Notes: generated by a model from the sequence alone, not told the origin. Positions 1-14,200 are shown, counted from the first letter of the stretch. The stretch is DNA of 64,000 nt from Bacillus thermotolerans (GCF_000812025.2 NZ_JWJE02000001.1:163969-227968); one strand, 5' to 3'. Made by a program: numbers and translations.

Positions 1-7
1 AGGCATT

Positions 8-97
8 TAAGGGTGTTCAAGTACAGCGTGGAAGGGTTTCATACGGGAACTATACACGCCAACTAAAGGCCACCCTTATAAAAAGGGTGGTTTTTTT
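8..97 (+). promoter_or_regulatory. pyr operon transcription attenuator (5' part cut off)
   Basis: Bases 8-15 (TAAGGGTG) are an exact reverse complement of 71-78, so they can pair with the 5' arm of the terminator hairpin at 70-90 and form an antiterminator. Terminator and antiterminator are therefore mutually exclusive, the arrangement known for PyrR-controlled attenuators in Bacillus, where UMP-bound PyrR holds an upstream anti-antiterminator loop. The PyrR-binding loop itself would lie before base 1 and is not visible, so the PyrR assignment rests on context (pyrB immediately downstream) and family knowledge. Confidence 0.75.
70..97 (+). terminator. attenuator terminator before pyrB
   Basis: Perfect 8-bp stem 70-77/83-90 with a 5-base loop followed by seven T (91-97). 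It lies 23 bases before the pyrB start codon and would stop transcription of the pyr genes when the upstream antiterminator cannot form. Confidence 0.85.
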
Positions 98-120
98 ATG
101 GAAATGGAGGCGGAAAAGCA

Positions 121-1053
121 ATGTTAAGAAATTTAGTTTCAATTAAGGATATGCATAAAGATGAAATTCTGTTAATATTAATGCAGGCGAAAAAATTTGC
201 TCAAGGAGAGCAATGGCACGCCGGCAAGCAAATGTTTGTTGCTAACTTGTTTTTTGAAGCAAGCACACGGACGAAAACAAGCTTTGAAGTCGCTGAAAGA
301 AAGCTGGGATTAGAGGTTATCCCATTTGAAGCGGGAAGCTCCAGCGTTTTAAAAGGTGAAACGCTGCACGATACAGTTCGGACATTGGAATCAATTGGAT
401 TAGACGCTGTCGTTATACGCCATGAGGCTGACCGGTATTACGAGCAGCTTATCAATAAAATTAATATCCCAGTAATTAATGCGGGAGACGGCTGCGGCCA
501 GCACCCTACTCAGTGTTTACTCGATTTGTTTACCATCCAGCAGGAATTTGGGCGGTTTGACGGATTGAAGGTTGGAATCGTAGGAGATATCAGACACAGC
601 CGGGTAGCGCGGTCAGATGCAGAAGCGCTTCGCAAACTTGGTGCAGAGGTTCGATTCTCAGGACCGCCAGAGTGGTTTGAAGAGGAATATTTATCAGCTG
701 GTGAATTCGTACCAATGGATAAGCTTGTCGAGGAAGTAGATGTGCTTATGCTTTTACGCATCCAGCATGAACGGCATGACAGCGAAGCAGAAATGACGAA
801 AGAGCAATATCATCAAATGTACGGACTGACTGAAGAGAGAGAGAAGCGAATGAAAACAGGAAGCATTATCATGCATCCGGCACCGGTGAACCGCGGAGTA
901 GAGATTGCCAGCTCGCTTGTAGAATGTGAGCGGTCGCGCATCTTTAAACAAATGGAGAACGGTGTATTCGTCAGAATGGCTGTTTTAAAACAAGTGCTTG
1001 AAGGGAGATTGACAAATGAATTGGCTAATCAAAAATGGCAATATTCTTGCTGA
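121..1053 (+). CDS. pyrB: aspartate carbamoyltransferase catalytic chain
   Basis: Joins carbamoyl phosphate to aspartate giving carbamoyl aspartate, the committed step of UMP synthesis, in the cytosol. The 310-residue length fits the family. The carbamoyl-phosphate loop STRT is at residues 48-51, HPTQ at 128-131, and HPAPVNRG lies in the C-terminal domain. ATG 121 follows GGAGG at 105-109. No regulatory pyrI-type gene is adjacent, as usual in Bacillus, where the enzyme is a simple trimer and control is by attenuation. The 3' end overlaps the pyrC start by 38 bases, which implies translational coupling. Confidence 0.97.
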   Translation: MLRNLVSIKDMHKDEILLILMQAKKFAQGEQWHAGKQMFVANLFFEASTRTKTSFEVAERKLGLEVIPFEAGSSSVLKGETLHDTVRTLESIGLDAVVIRHEADRYYEQLINKINIPVINAGDGCGQHPTQCLLDLFTIQQEFGRFDGLKVGIVGDIRHSRVARSDAEALRKLGAEVRFSGPPEWFEEEYLSAGEFVPMDKLVEEVDVLMLLRIQHERHDSEAEMTKEQYHQMYGLTEEREKRMKTGSIIMHPAPVNRGVEIASSLVECERSRIFKQMENGVFVRMAVLKQVLEGRLTNELANQKWQYSC

Positions 1054-2302
1054 GAACGGTGAACTAAAAAAACAGGATATACGCATACAAGGAACAACAA
1101 TCGCTGAAATGGGCGAGCACTTGGAAGCAAATGGCGAAACGATTGTGGATGCAGAAGGGAAACTCGTACTGCCAGGGCTTATTGATTTGCATGTTCACTT
1201 ACGCGAGCCTGGCGGCGAACATAAAGAGACGATTGAAACAGGTACGATGGCAGCGGCAGCAGGCGGTTTTACAACCATCGCAGCTATGCCAAACACGCGC
1301 CCTGTACCCGATACAGTTGAACATTTATCAGACTTAAATAAAAGAATTGAAGAAACAGCTCATGTACGTGTGCTTCCCTACGCTTCCATTACGATCAGAG
1401 AAGCAGGAAAGGAATTAACAGACTTTGCAAGCTTAAAAGAAACAGGCGCTTTCGCCTTCACTGATGATGGAGTAGGGATCCAGCAAGCAGGCATGATGTA
1501 TGAAGCTATGAAGCAGGCATCGGAAATCGGTGCAGCGGTAGTGGCACATTGTGAGGATAACTCACTTATTTACGGCGGGGCTGTTCATGACGGTGAATTT
1601 GCAGAAAAGCACAACATCCCGGGGATCCCATCTATTTGTGAAGCCGTTCATATCGCGAGGGATGTGCTCATTGCTGAAGCAGCGGACTGCCATTACCACG
1701 TATGTCATATCAGTACAGAACAATCTGTTCGGTCGGTGCGTGATGCAAAAAGAGCGGGTATCCGTGTGACAGCGGAAGTGACGCCTCACCATTTGCTGCT
1801 TTGTGATGAAGACATTCCAGGCGAAGATACGAACTTTAAGATGAACCCGCCGCTGCGCAGCAGAAACGATCAAAAAGCGCTAGTGGAAGGACTGCTTGAT
1901 GGCACAATCGACTTTATTGCTACCGACCATGCTCCGCACACAGCGGAAGAGAAAGCAGTTGGAATGAAGACAGCACCATTTGGGATTGTCGGTTTAGAAA
2001 CAGCGTTTCCACTTTTGTACACACATTTGGTAAAGAAAGAGATCATTTCACTGAAGCAGCTTGTAGACTGGATGACAATTAAGCCAGCTGAAGCTTTCGA
2101 TCTGCCTTATGGCAAGCTTGAAGAAGGAGCGGCGGCGGATATCGTTATCATGGATCTGGAGAGAGAAAAGGAAATCAACCCTGATGAATTCCGTTCAAAA
2201 GGAAAGAATACACCATTTGCTGGCTGGATGTGCAGCGGATGGCCGGAAGCTACATTCTCACAAGGAAAACTCGTATGGCAGGAAGGAAAGGTGCAAGCAT
2301 GA
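1016..2302 (+). CDS. pyrC: dihydroorotase (class I)
   Basis: Cyclises carbamoyl aspartate to dihydroorotate, third step of UMP synthesis. At 428 residues it is the long class I form. Metal-site residues typical of Bacillus dihydroorotases are all present: HVHLR at 59-63 (H59, H61), D151, H178, H231 and D304 in ATDHAPH. The start ATG 1016 lies inside the end of pyrB with AAGGGAG at 1001-1007 as ribosome site. The stop overlaps the carA start as ATGA. Confidence 0.96.
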   Translation: MNWLIKNGNILAENGELKKQDIRIQGTTIAEMGEHLEANGETIVDAEGKLVLPGLIDLHVHLREPGGEHKETIETGTMAAAAGGFTTIAAMPNTRPVPDTVEHLSDLNKRIEETAHVRVLPYASITIREAGKELTDFASLKETGAFAFTDDGVGIQQAGMMYEAMKQASEIGAAVVAHCEDNSLIYGGAVHDGEFAEKHNIPGIPSICEAVHIARDVLIAEAADCHYHVCHISTEQSVRSVRDAKRAGIRVTAEVTPHHLLLCDEDIPGEDTNFKMNPPLRSRNDQKALVEGLLDGTIDFIATDHAPHTAEEKAVGMKTAPFGIVGLETAFPLLYTHLVKKEIISLKQLVDWMTIKPAEAFDLPYGKLEEGAAADIVIMDLEREKEINPDEFRSKGKNTPFAGWMCSGWPEATFSQGKLVWQEGKVQA

Positions 2303-3390
2303 AGAAACAGTTGATACTTGAAGATGGGACTATCTTAGTCGGAAAAGGTTTCGGAAGCGAAGGAGATACAGTAGGAGAGGTCGTGTTCACAACAGGAATG
2401 ACAGGGTATCAGGAAGTACTATCTGACCCTTCCTATTGCGGACAGATCGTAACCTTTACGTATCCGCTAGTAGGAAACTATGGAATTAACCGAGACGATT
2501 TTGAAACGATTCAACCAGCGGTTAAAGGGCTGATCGTTAAAGAAGCAGCTGAATATCCTTCAAACTTCCGCAGTGAGATGTCTCTTAACGAATATTTGAA
2601 AATGAAGAACATTCCCGCCATTAGCGGTATTGATACAAGAAAGCTGACAAGAGTCATCCGTCAGCACGGAACATTAAAAGGGGCGATCGTCTCTATCAAT
2701 GAAAATGCAGAGGAAGTGATCCACCGTCTGCGTGCCACCGTCCTGCCAAAGGATCAGGTAGACCAGGTTTCAACAAAGTCAGCCTACCCGAACCCGGGCC
2801 GCGGTTATCGCGTTGTACTGATGGACTTTGGAATGAAGCATGGCATTTTACGGGAATTAAACAATCGTGATTGTGATGTTGTCGTAGTCCCGCATGATAC
2901 AACAGCCGAAGAAATTCTACAGTTTAAACCAGATGGCATCATGCTCTCCAACGGACCCGGCAACCCGAAAGATGTGCCGCATGCTATTGAAACAGTAAGA
3001 GAGTTGATTGGTCAGGTGCCAATCTTCGGAATCTGTCTTGGACATCAGCTGTTTGCTCTTGCTTCAGGGGCAGATACATTCAAACTGAAATTCGGACACC
3101 GCGGCTCCAACCATCCGGTAAAGGATTTAGCCACAGGCAAAACAGCGCTCACTTCTCAAAACCACAGCTATGCGGTTAATGAAGAAACGCTGAAAAATAC
3201 AGAGTTGGAAGTTACACATGTCGCGTTAAACGATGGCACAATCGAAGGAGTGGCTCATAAAGTCTACCCGGCCTTCTCCGTACAATATCATCCAGAAGCT
3301 TCACCAGGACCAGAGGATGATAACCACTTATTTGACCGCTTTATCAACATGATGAAAGTAAACGCTGGAAAGGAGATTCAACATGCCTAA
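2299..3390 (+). CDS. carA: carbamoyl-phosphate synthase, small (glutaminase) subunit
   Basis: Releases ammonia from glutamine for carbamoyl phosphate synthesis by CarB; named pyrAA in B. subtilis because it belongs to the pyrimidine set. The class I amidotransferase triad is visible: C246 in GICLGHQ, H331 and E333 in HPEAS. I chose ATG 2299 (protein [10 protein letters not shown]...) over an in-frame ATG at 2230, because 2230 lies far inside pyrC while 2299 gives the classic 4-base ATGA overlap and the usual 363-residue length. The 3' end overlaps carB by 8 bases. Confidence 0.95.
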   Translation: MKKQLILEDGTILVGKGFGSEGDTVGEVVFTTGMTGYQEVLSDPSYCGQIVTFTYPLVGNYGINRDDFETIQPAVKGLIVKEAAEYPSNFRSEMSLNEYLKMKNIPAISGIDTRKLTRVIRQHGTLKGAIVSINENAEEVIHRLRATVLPKDQVDQVSTKSAYPNPGRGYRVVLMDFGMKHGILRELNNRDCDVVVVPHDTTAEEILQFKPDGIMLSNGPGNPKDVPHAIETVRELIGQVPIFGICLGHQLFALASGADTFKLKFGHRGSNHPVKDLATGKTALTSQNHSYAVNEETLKNTELEVTHVALNDGTIEGVAHKVYPAFSVQYHPEASPGPEDDNHLFDRFINMMKVNAGKEIQHA

Positions 3391-6300
3391 ACGCACAGAT
3401 ATTCAAAGTATACTCGTCATCGGATCAGGGCCGATTGTCATCGGTCAGGCAGCAGAATTTGACTATGCAGGAACACAAGCCTGCTTAGCTCTTAAAGAGG
3501 AAGGCTACCGTGTTATACTGGTAAACTCCAATCCGGCAACTATCATGACCGATACACAAATTGCAGATGCCGTTTACATTGAACCAATCACACTGGAGTT
3601 CGTCAGCCGAATCATTCAGAAGGAGCGTCCAGATGCGGTCCTGCCAACGCTCGGTGGGCAGACAGGTTTAAATATGGCTATGGAGCTTTCTAAGGCTGGT
3701 GTATTGGAAGAGTACGGCGTTAAAGTGCTTGGTACAGAGCTTTCAGCAATTGAACGAGCAGAAGACCGCGAATTGTTCCGTGATTTAATGAACGAGCTGA
3801 ATGAACCGGTTCCTGAAAGTGATATCATTCATACTTTAGAAGAAGCATATACGTTCGTTGAAAAAGTGGGATACCCAATCATTGTGCGCCCGGCGTATAC
3901 ACTCGGGGGAACAGGCGGCGGTATTTGTTCCAACGAAGCAGAGATGATTGAAACGGTGAAAAGCGGACTGAAGAACAGCCCGGTGACACAGTGTCTTCTT
4001 GAGAAGAGTATTGCGGGCTTTAAGGAAATTGAGTATGAGGTCATGCGTGATTCTAACGATAATGCAATCGTTGTATGTAACATGGAAAACATTGACCCGG
4101 TTGGTGTCCACACAGGTGATTCTATCGTAGTTGCACCAAGCCAAACGTTAAGTGACCGTGAGTATCAGATGCTGCGTAATACATCGTTAAAAATCATCCG
4201 CGCGCTCGGCATTGAAGGCGGCTGTAACGTACAGCTGGCATTGGATCCTTACAGCTTCCAATACTATGTGATTGAGGTAAACCCTCGTGTCAGCCGTTCA
4301 TCTGCACTTGCTTCTAAGGCGACAGGTTACCCAATCGCCAAGCTGGCAGCCAAAATTGCTGTTGGCTTGACATTAGATGAGATGATGAATCCGGTAACTG
4401 GCAAGACATATGCTTGCTTTGAGCCAGCACTTGATTACATCGTATCTAAAATTCCAAGATGGCCGTTTGATAAGTTCGAATCAGCAAACCGTACACTCGG
4501 CACACAAATGAAAGCGACCGGGGAAGTTATGGCGATTGGACGCACCTTTGAAGAGTCACTTCTTAAGGCAGTGCGTTCTCTCGAAAGCGGTGTGTATCAC
4601 CTAGGCATGGATGAATTAAAGGAAATGGATGATGCTTTCATTGAAAAGCGTATTAGAAAAGCAGGAGACGAGCGCCTCTTCTATCTTGGAGAAGCTCTGC
4701 GCCGCGGAATTTCAATCGAAACCATCCACGGGTGGTGCCAAATTGACCTCTTCTTCCTGAAGAAGCTGTCTAACATCGTAGAATTTGAAAAGGAAGTAGC
4801 AGCTCATCCGTTTGACCAAGAAACAGCCCAAACGGCAAAGGAAATGGGATTTGCAGACCGTACAATTGCAGAGCTATGGGGAGCATCAGAGAAAGAAGTG
4901 TATGACTGGCGCAAAGCAAATGCTATCGTTCCTGTCTATAAAATGGTCGATACCTGCGCGGCAGAATTCGAATCGGCTACACCTTACTATTATGGAACAT
5001 ACGAAGAGGAAAATGAGTCTATCGTGACTGATCGCAAGAAGGTCGTCGTGCTTGGTTCCGGCCCTATCCGTATTGGCCAGGGGGTTGAATTCGACTACGC
5101 GACGGTTCACTCCGTATGGGCAATCAAAGAAGCTGGCTACGAGGCAATTATCATTAATAATAACCCGGAGACTGTTTCTACAGATTTCAGTATTTCCGAT
5201 AAACTGTATTTTGAACCGCTAACCATTGAAGATGTCATGCACATTATTGATTTAGAAAAGCCAGAAGGAGTGGTTGTTCAGTTCGGCGGACAAACAGCCA
5301 TCAATCTAGCTGATAAGCTGTCTGAGCATGGAGTGAAGATCCTCGGTACATCTCTAGAGGATATTGACCGTGCAGAAAACCGGGACAAATTCGAGCAGGC
5401 GCTTGGAGAGCTTGAAATCCCGCAGCCGCTTGGAAAGACAGCCTTCTCTGTAGAGGCTGCCGTGAATATCGCTAACGAAATTGGCTATCCTGTACTGGTT
5501 CGTCCATCTTACGTGCTTGGCGGCCGCGCAATGGAGATCGTTTATAAAGAAGAAGAGCTCCTTCACTACATGGAAAATGCCGTAAAGGTAAATCCGGAGC
5601 ATCCAGTGCTAATTGACCGTTACTTAACAGGCAAAGAAATTGAGGTCGACGCTATTTCGGACGGCACGGACGTAGTCATTCCAGGTATCATGGAGCACAT
5701 TGAACGTGCTGGTGTGCACTCCGGTGACTCTATTGCTGTGTATCCACCTCAGCAGTTAACGCCAGAGCAAAAGGAAACGATTATCGACTACACGATTCGA
5801 CTAGCAAAAGGGCTGAAGGTAGTGGGCCTTCTGAATATTCAATATGTCATTTCTAAAGGTGAAGTTTTCGTCATTGAAGTGAATCCGCGCTCAAGCCGTA
5901 CGGTGCCATTCCTGAGCAAAATTACGAATGTACCGATGGCGAATATTGCAACGAAGGCGATTCTCGGCCAAGCTCTGAAAGAACAAGGCTACGAAACTGG
6001 TCTTGTAAAAGAAGAGTCTGGCGTCTTCGTAAAAGTACCGGTCTTCTCTTTTGCTAAGCTTCGCCGTGTGGATACAACACTCGGACCAGAGATGAAATCA
6101 ACGGGAGAAGTAATGGGCAAAGACAGCACGTTAGAAAAAGCTCTTTACAAAGGTCTCGTAGCAGCGGGAATGAAGATTCCAACTAAGGGAGCTGTATTGA
6201 TGACAGTAGCCGATAAAGACAAAGAAGAAGCACTGGCTATCGCGAAACGCTTCCATAATATTGGCTATAAGCTAATGGCTACACACGGAACAGCTCAGTA

Positions 6301-6597
6301 TTTAATAGAATCCGGTGTGCCGGCAGAAACAGTAGCAAAGATCGGTGCAAAAGGTCCAGACATTTTGGATACGATCCGTTCAGGAGAGGCACAATTTGTG
6401 ATTAATACCTTAACAAAAGGCAAACAGCCAGCCCGCGACGGCTTCCGTATTCGCCGGGAAACAGTAGAAAATGGCATTCCGGCCCTGACATCACTGGACA
6501 CGGCTATAGCTCTTCTGCGCGTGTTGGAGTCTATGATCTTCTCAGCTGAATCGATGCCTGCTGTAAATACTAAAGATGAAGTTGAGGCGGTATTTTC

Positions 6598-6601
<4 letters not shown>
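3383..6601 (+). CDS. carB: carbamoyl-phosphate synthase, large subunit
   Basis: Makes carbamoyl phosphate from bicarbonate, ammonia tunnelled from CarA, and two ATP. The 1072 residues form two homologous ATP-grasp halves, each opening with a related GSGPIxIGQxxEFDYA motif (residues about 12-30 and 555-570), followed by a C-terminal MGS-like allosteric domain from about residue 930, the site where UMP and PRPP act in this family. It sits between carA (8-base overlap) and pyrK (ATGA overlap). No arginine genes are near, so this copy is the pyrimidine one; a separate arginine-specific copy may exist elsewhere. Confidence 0.96.
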
Positions 6602-8991
<2,390 letters not shown>

Positions 8992-8993
8992 GG

Positions 8994-9617
8994 ATGTTAA
9001 ATAAAGAAATAGCCCAGAAATTGTTGGAGATTAAAGCGGTATTCTTGCAGCCGAATGAGCCATTTACATGGTCGTCAGGGATTAAATCACCTATTTATTG
9101 CGATAATCGGCTGACATTGTCCTATCCAGACACGAGGAAAGCAATTGCTAAAGGCCTTGTTTCTTTAATTGAAGAGCATTACCCGGAGGCAGAGCTGATT
9201 GCTGGTACAGCGACAGCAGGCATTCCGCACGCCGCTTGGGTTAGTGACCTTATGAACCTTCCTATGTGTTACGTGCGCTCTAAGGCGAAAGAGCATGGAA
9301 AGGGAAATCAAATTGAAGGAAAAGCTGAAGCAGGAACGAAGGTAGTTGTTGTGGAGGACTTAATTTCTACTGGAGGAAGTGCGATTAAAGCAGTTGAAGC
9401 TCTTCGTGAAGCAGGATGTGAAGTGCTTGGAATCGCTGCGATCTTTACATACGAGCTGGAGTCCGGAAAGGAAAAGCTAGCGGATAGCGATATAACGGCC
9501 CATAGTCTAAGCAATTATTCTTCCTTAATTGAAGTAGCTGTTGAGAAGGAATATGTGCAGGAACGGGATTTAGAAACGCTGCGTAAATGGAAAGAAAATC
9601 CTTCCAATTGGGAATAA
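8994..9617 (+). CDS. pyrE: orotate phosphoribosyltransferase
   Basis: Converts orotate and PRPP to OMP. The PRPP-binding loop EDLISTGGS is at residues 121-129. ATG 8994 has AAGGGG at 8981-8986 in front; an upstream in-frame GTG at 8976 would overlap that site and add residues not found in the family. 207 residues, slightly shorter than the B. subtilis protein (about 216). Last gene of the pyr operon; the cysH sulfate-assimilation operon that follows it in B. subtilis is absent here. Confidence 0.95.
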   Translation: MLNKEIAQKLLEIKAVFLQPNEPFTWSSGIKSPIYCDNRLTLSYPDTRKAIAKGLVSLIEEHYPEAELIAGTATAGIPHAAWVSDLMNLPMCYVRSKAKEHGKGNQIEGKAEAGTKVVVVEDLISTGGSAIKAVEALREAGCEVLGIAAIFTYELESGKEKLADSDITAHSLSNYSSLIEVAVEKEYVQERDLETLRKWKENPSNWE

Positions 9618-9619
9618 AT

Positions 9620-9658
9620 AAGAAATAGCCACCGCTCAATTAGCGGTGGCTATTTCTT
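9620..9658. terminator. bidirectional terminator between pyrE and rqcH
   Basis: Perfect 17-bp inverted repeat 9620-9636/9642-9658 with a 5-base loop. The outer part of each arm is A/T-rich (AAGAAATA / TATTTCTT), so it can end transcription of the pyr operon on the plus strand and of rqcH on the minus strand. It overlaps the rqcH stop codon at 9657-9659. Confidence 0.88.
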
Positions 9659-11363
9659 ATTGTTTCATCGAAAGTACAAGATCTTCATTCGGTGTCACAT
9701 AGACGGTTTGCTGGTTATCGTAAATGACGAATCCGGGCTTAGCACCGCTTGGTTTTTTCACGTGCCGCACTTTTGTAAAGTCAACAGGTACGGAGCTCGA
9801 AGATTTTGCTTTACTGAAATAGGCAGCCAGATTAGCGGCTTCGAGAATGGCTTGCTCAGAAGGGGCATCACTCCGAATAACGACATGAGAGCCTGGAATA
9901 TCCTTTGTATGCAGCCAAACGTCATCTCGGCGAGCAAGCTTATTCGTTAAATAATCATTTTGCTTATTGTTTTTTCCAACATATACGAGTGTCCCGTCGC
10001 TTGTTTCATATGTTTCCAATTCAGGCTTGTGGTGAGCAGGCTTCTTTTTCTTCGTGATTCTAGCCTTCATATATCCTTCTTCGATCAGCTCTTCCCGAAT
10101 TTCTTCGATATCCTTCGGTGAGGCAGATTCGATTTGCTGCAACAGATGATCCAAGTAGAGGATTTCTTCCTTTGTACTCTCAATTTGCTCATTTACTGCC
10201 ACGACGGCATTCTTCGCCTTTTGATATTTGGAGAACCATTGCTGGGCATTTTCTGAAGGGGTCTTTTGCGGATCGAGCGGAATGGTAAGGGTGCCTCCGT
10301 TCTCATCGTAGTAATTAGTGACCTCAATTTCCTTCATTCCCTTTTCAACTGCATACAGATGGGCAGTCAGCAGTTCGCCATAGAGTTGAAGGTGATCAGC
10401 ATTTTCAGCTTCCTCCAACGTGCGTCTAAGCTTAACCAGCTTCGCTTCATTCTTCTCTTTTTCGTTCTTGATGAAACGTTCGATATCATTGGCTTGCTGC
10501 CGCACTCTATCCCGGTCCGCCTTCCCTACGTAAAAGCGGTCTAGCAATTCGCTTAGTGAATCAAAAAGCTTCCGGTTCCCTGTTAAATGATTTAAGTCTT
10601 TAAAGTAGAAGTGTGTTTTGTCCTCCTGCTCGATCAGCACAGGTGTATATTCATGTTTCCGGCTTGCTTCCATTTCATTTATGAAGGCCTTCGGCAGTGT
10701 CTCGCGGTTCGCCATCCCGCTTTGAAATACAATTTCCTTCGCCATGAGCGGTGAAAGGCCGGCAAAACGGGCGACCAGCTGTCGATCAATCCGTCCGCTG
10801 TTAAAATCTACCTGTCGCAGCACATCTTCAGAACCGGCTTCCAGCGGATTTAATTTATCCTGGGCAGGAGGAAAAACATATTCATGACCGGGGAGTACGG
10901 TACGGTAGCTATTCACTGCCGCTGAAACGTGCTTTACGCTGTCAATAATCGTCTTCTTATTTTCATCCACAAGTACAATATTGCTGTGGCGACCCATTAT
11001 TTCAACGAAAAGCTGCTTATAGGCTGTATCTCCGATTTCATTCTTTCCTTTGAAGCGCAGGATCACCAAACGGTCTAATCCAGCCTGTTCCACAGATTCA
11101 AGAATCGCCCCTTCTAAATGTTTTCGCAGCATCATGCAAAAAAGCGGAGGTTCCTTTGGATTCTCATATGACTCCTCTGTCATCTGTACACGGGCGTAAG
11201 AAGGGTGTGCGGAAAGCAAAAGCTTGCGGTTTTTGCCTTTAGCCCGAATATTTATGACGATCTCGTTTTTGTAAGGCTGGTGAATCTTGTTTACACGTCC
11301 GCCAAGCAGAGTTTCTGATAATTCTTTTGTGATTGCTCTTGTAAATAAACCATCAAATGACAT
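9657..11363 (-). CDS. rqcH: ribosome quality-control factor RqcH (NFACT/Rqc2 family)
   Basis: Binds obstructed 50S subunits carrying peptidyl-tRNA and recruits tRNA-Ala to add C-terminal alanine tails that mark the nascent chain for ClpP. 568 residues: NFACT-N domain (1-about 200), helix-hairpin-helix, long charged coiled coil (about 270-440) and NFACT-R domain with [15 protein letters not shown]97 and R98, the pair reported as essential for tailing in B. subtilis RqcH, are at exactly these positions. Older names are yloA and fbpA (fibronectin-binding homologue). It is on the minus strand, convergent to pyrE and divergent from the Ca2+ ATPase gene. AAGGAAG precedes the ATG. Confidence 0.94.
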   Translation of the reverse strand: MSFDGLFTRAITKELSETLLGGRVNKIHQPYKNEIVINIRAKGKNRKLLLSAHPSYARVQMTEESYENPKEPPLFCMMLRKHLEGAILESVEQAGLDRLVILRFKGKNEIGDTAYKQLFVEIMGRHSNIVLVDENKKTIIDSVKHVSAAVNSYRTVLPGHEYVFPPAQDKLNPLEAGSEDVLRQVDFNSGRIDRQLVARFAGLSPLMAKEIVFQSGMANRETLPKAFINEMEASRKHEYTPVLIEQEDKTHFYFKDLNHLTGNRKLFDSLSELLDRFYVGKADRDRVRQQANDIERFIKNEKEKNEAKLVKLRRTLEEAENADHLQLYGELLTAHLYAVEKGMKEIEVTNYYDENGGTLTIPLDPQKTPSENAQQWFSKYQKAKNAVVAVNEQIESTKEEILYLDHLLQQIESASPKDIEEIREELIEEGYMKARITKKKKPAHHKPELETYETSDGTLVYVGKNNKQNDYLTNKLARRDDVWLHTKDIPGSHVVIRSDAPSEQAILEAANLAAYFSKAKSSSSVPVDFTKVRHVKKPSGAKPGFVIYDNQQTVYVTPNEDLVLSMKQ

Positions 11364-11505
11364 AAGCTGTCTTCCTTTTCTCTCACATTAGTTTGTCGCT
11401 TCATATAAAATTGAAAAACTTAATTAAATCATAACATGTTTTCTTCCCGTGCTGAATAATCTTGCTATGAGAGGGATGAGTTTGTCCATTAAAGGGAGTG
11501 AAGAA

Positions 11506-14184
11506 ATGAAGTTTCACGAGCTGAAACGAGAAGAAGTAGAATCGCAGCTTCAAACCAGCACTCAGCGCGGCTTGACAACGGAGGAGGCGGAAAAGCGAAG
11601 GGAAAAGCACGGCAGTAATGAATTAATGCAAGACAAGCTTCCGTCTGCCTGGATCGTATTCTTTCATCAGTTCAAAGACTTTATGGTCCTGGTGCTTATA
11701 GGGGCTACTATCGTCTCTGCCCTAATGGGAGAATACATTGATGCAGCCGCCATTTTTGCTATTATCATCATTAATGGGCTGCTCGGATTCCTGCAGGAAA
11801 GAAAAGCTGAAAAGTCTTTGCAGGCGCTGAAGCAGCTGTCAGCTCCTCAATCGCTTGTGTTAAGAGACGGCGAGTGGAAGAAGGTTCAGTCGGCTCATAT
11901 TGTTCCGGGAGATGTGCTAAAGTTTACGGCGGGTGATCGGATTGGCGCCGATGTCCGGCTGGCCGAGACGATAGACTTAGAAATTGAAGAATCTGCTATG
12001 ACGGGAGAATCGGTTCCGGTTGAAAAGCATGCCTTGCCCTTAAGAGAAGATGCCCCGGGGTTAGGGGATATGAAAAACATGGCCTTTATGGGCACGCTCG
12101 TAACGAGAGGCAGCGGGGTTGGCATCGTAACAGCTATCGGTATGAAAACCGCTATGGGGAATATTGCTTCTATGCTTCAGCAAGCTGGACAAACAGAGAC
12201 CCCTTTACAGCGAAGGCTGGAGCAGCTTGGAAAAATACTCATTGCGGCTGCCTTATTCTTAACCTTGCTCGTTGTCGTGATTGGACTTGCACAAGGGCAT
12301 GAGCTCTATACAATGCTTTTAACAGGCGTATCCTTGGCTGTAGCGGCCATACCAGAAGGGCTGCCTGCCATCGTGACGGTTGCTCTGTCTCTCGGTGTTC
12401 AGCGCATGATCAAGCAAAAAGCGATCGTTCGGCAATTAGCCGCTGTTGAAACGCTTGGATGCACAACGGTCATATGTTCAGACAAGACAGGAACGATGAC
12501 ACAAAACCAAATGACAGTAACCGATGCTTGGAGCGGCGGCAGGCATTGGCAGATTAGTGGAAAAGGATACGAGCCTAAGGGTAAATTCTTCGAAGGGACA
12601 ACGGAAATTTCTCCTTCATCAGAAAAAAGCCTCTATCAGCTGCTTACCTTTGGGCTGCTCTGCAATCATGCCGAGCTGAAAACGAAGGAAAATGAGTTCA
12701 TTATCCAAGGCGACCCGACAGAAGGTGCGCTCTTGACAGCTGCACTAAAAGCTGGATTAAGCCGTGAGCAGCTTTCCCATACCTTTACAATTGAAAAAGA
12801 ATTTCCCTTTGATTCTAAACGAAAGCGGATGACGGTGATCGTTCGCGATGACAAGGGCAGCCGCTTCGCTGTAACAAAGGGGGCGCCTGACGTTCTGCTG
12901 AAAAAGTGCGATTTTGTTCTTTGGGACAAGAAGCGGGAGGTATTCTCTGCTCCCTATCAAAAACAAACGGAAGAAATGCTTCAAGCGCTGGCAGGAAGAG
13001 CTCTTCGAGTGATTGCTATTGCTTATAAGCCGCTCCAAGAGGAGAGCCGGGCCAATGAATCGGCGGATGTGGAAGAGGGGATGACATTCATTGGGATGCA
13101 GGGAATGATCGATCCTCCGCGCCCTGAGGTAAAGAAAGCTATAGCAGAGTGCCGGCAAGCAGGCGTAAAGACGATAATGATTACAGGAGACCATAAAGAA
13201 ACGGCTGCTGCGATTGCGAAGGATCTTGGCCTCGCTAACAAATCCTCTCAGATCCTCGACGGGCAAGCATTGAGCGAGTTATCTGAGGAAGAGCTTGAGA
13301 AAGCGGCAGAAAAAACCTCCGTATATGCTCGTGTTTCTCCTGAGGATAAGCTGAAGATTGTACGAGCCCTGCAGAACAATGGCCATATTGTCGCGATGAC
13401 TGGAGACGGAGTGAATGATGCTCCGGCGATTAAAGCGGCGGATATCGGCATTGCAATGGGCATAACCGGAACAGATGTAGCGAAGGAAGCATCCTCTTTA
13501 ATTCTCGCCAACGACCACTTTGCTACTATTAAGGCAGCAGTGGAAGAGGGAAGAAACATCTATGAGAACATTCGAAAGTTTATCCGCTACCTTTTAGCAT
13601 CGAATGTCGGGGAAATTCTGGTCATGCTATTTGCGATGATCTTAGCCATGCCGTTGCCGCTCGTTCCTATTCAAATCCTTTGGGTAAACCTGGTGACGGA
13701 CGGACTGCCGGCATTAGCCCTTGGATTAGATAAAGCAGAAGACGATGTTATGAAGCGGCCGCCCCGGCATCCGAAAGAAGGTGTATTTGCTAGAGGGCTC
13801 GGCTGGAAGATTATTTCCCGAGGTTTCTTAATAGGTGCAGCGACCCTTGGTGCCTTCATGATTGTATACAATGGAGAATCAGATAATCTGGTGTATGCAC
13901 AGACTGTCGCTTTTGCCACACTTGTCACAGCACAGCTGATTCATGTGTTTGATTGCCGCAGCGAGAAGTCGGTACTTGCGCGCAATCCTTTTGGCAATAT
14001 GTATTTAATTGCCGCTGTGATCTCTTCGTTTCTGCTGATGCTTGCGGTCATTTACATTCCTCAGCTGCAGGTTATTTTCCACACAGTCCCTCTTGAAGCA
14101 AGGGAGTGGCTGCTTGTAATGGGGATGGGGGCTTTGCCGACATTTTTGCTGGCCGGGTCGCTTTTTGCAAGAAAAAGAAAATAA
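11506..14184 (+). CDS. yloB: cation-transporting P-type ATPase, calcium type
   Basis: Membrane pump of the SERCA-like P2A class; B. subtilis YloB is a Ca2+ ATPase expressed in sporulation. The phosphorylation site DKTGTMTQ has D326, the actuator motif TGES is at 166-169, and the hinge TGDGVNDAP at 632-640. The M4 PEGLPA motif and M6 NLVTDGLPA motif match P2A calcium pumps. About ten membrane segments are visible. Start set at ATG 11506 (MKFHELKREE) after AAAGGGAGTG; an in-frame ATG at 11449 adds residues that look non-coding. 892 residues. Confidence 0.92.
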   Translation: MKFHELKREEVESQLQTSTQRGLTTEEAEKRREKHGSNELMQDKLPSAWIVFFHQFKDFMVLVLIGATIVSALMGEYIDAAAIFAIIIINGLLGFLQERKAEKSLQALKQLSAPQSLVLRDGEWKKVQSAHIVPGDVLKFTAGDRIGADVRLAETIDLEIEESAMTGESVPVEKHALPLREDAPGLGDMKNMAFMGTLVTRGSGVGIVTAIGMKTAMGNIASMLQQAGQTETPLQRRLEQLGKILIAAALFLTLLVVVIGLAQGHELYTMLLTGVSLAVAAIPEGLPAIVTVALSLGVQRMIKQKAIVRQLAAVETLGCTTVICSDKTGTMTQNQMTVTDAWSGGRHWQISGKGYEPKGKFFEGTTEISPSSEKSLYQLLTFGLLCNHAELKTKENEFIIQGDPTEGALLTAALKAGLSREQLSHTFTIEKEFPFDSKRKRMTVIVRDDKGSRFAVTKGAPDVLLKKCDFVLWDKKREVFSAPYQKQTEEMLQALAGRALRVIAIAYKPLQEESRANESADVEEGMTFIGMQGMIDPPRPEVKKAIAECRQAGVKTIMITGDHKETAAAIAKDLGLANKSSQILDGQALSELSEEELEKAAEKTSVYARVSPEDKLKIVRALQNNGHIVAMTGDGVNDAPAIKAADIGIAMGITGTDVAKEASSLILANDHFATIKAAVEEGRNIYENIRKFIRYLLASNVGEILVMLFAMILAMPLPLVPIQILWVNLVTDGLPALALGLDKAEDDVMKRPPRHPKEGVFARGLGWKIISRGFLIGAATLGAFMIVYNGESDNLVYAQTVAFATLVTAQLIHVFDCRSEKSVLARNPFGNMYLIAAVISSFLLMLAVIYIPQLQVIFHTVPLEAREWLLVMGMGALPTFLLAGSLFARKRK

Positions 14185-14188
14185 AATG

Positions 14189-14197
14189 TGTTATAAT
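14189..14197 (+). promoter_or_regulatory. extended -10 promoter for yicC-remA-gmk-rpoZ
   Basis: TGTTATAAT is a perfect TGn-TATAAT extended -10 element just after the yloB stop. A -35 match is poor (TTGCAA at 14165 is 21 bases away), as is typical of extended -10 promoters. Start would fall near 14204, inside the hairpin described in the next entry. Confidence 0.55.
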
Positions 14198-14200
14198 CCA

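Noticed and set aside
1..66. Open frame running to TAA at 64 as the end of an upstream permease gene (pyrP)
   Set aside because: The region carries the antiterminator segment and its translation is unlike the end of a uracil permease; treated as leader RNA.
12757..13266. 169-residue open frame antisense to the Ca2+ ATPase gene
   Set aside because: Overlaps the conserved P-domain fully and has no family likeness.
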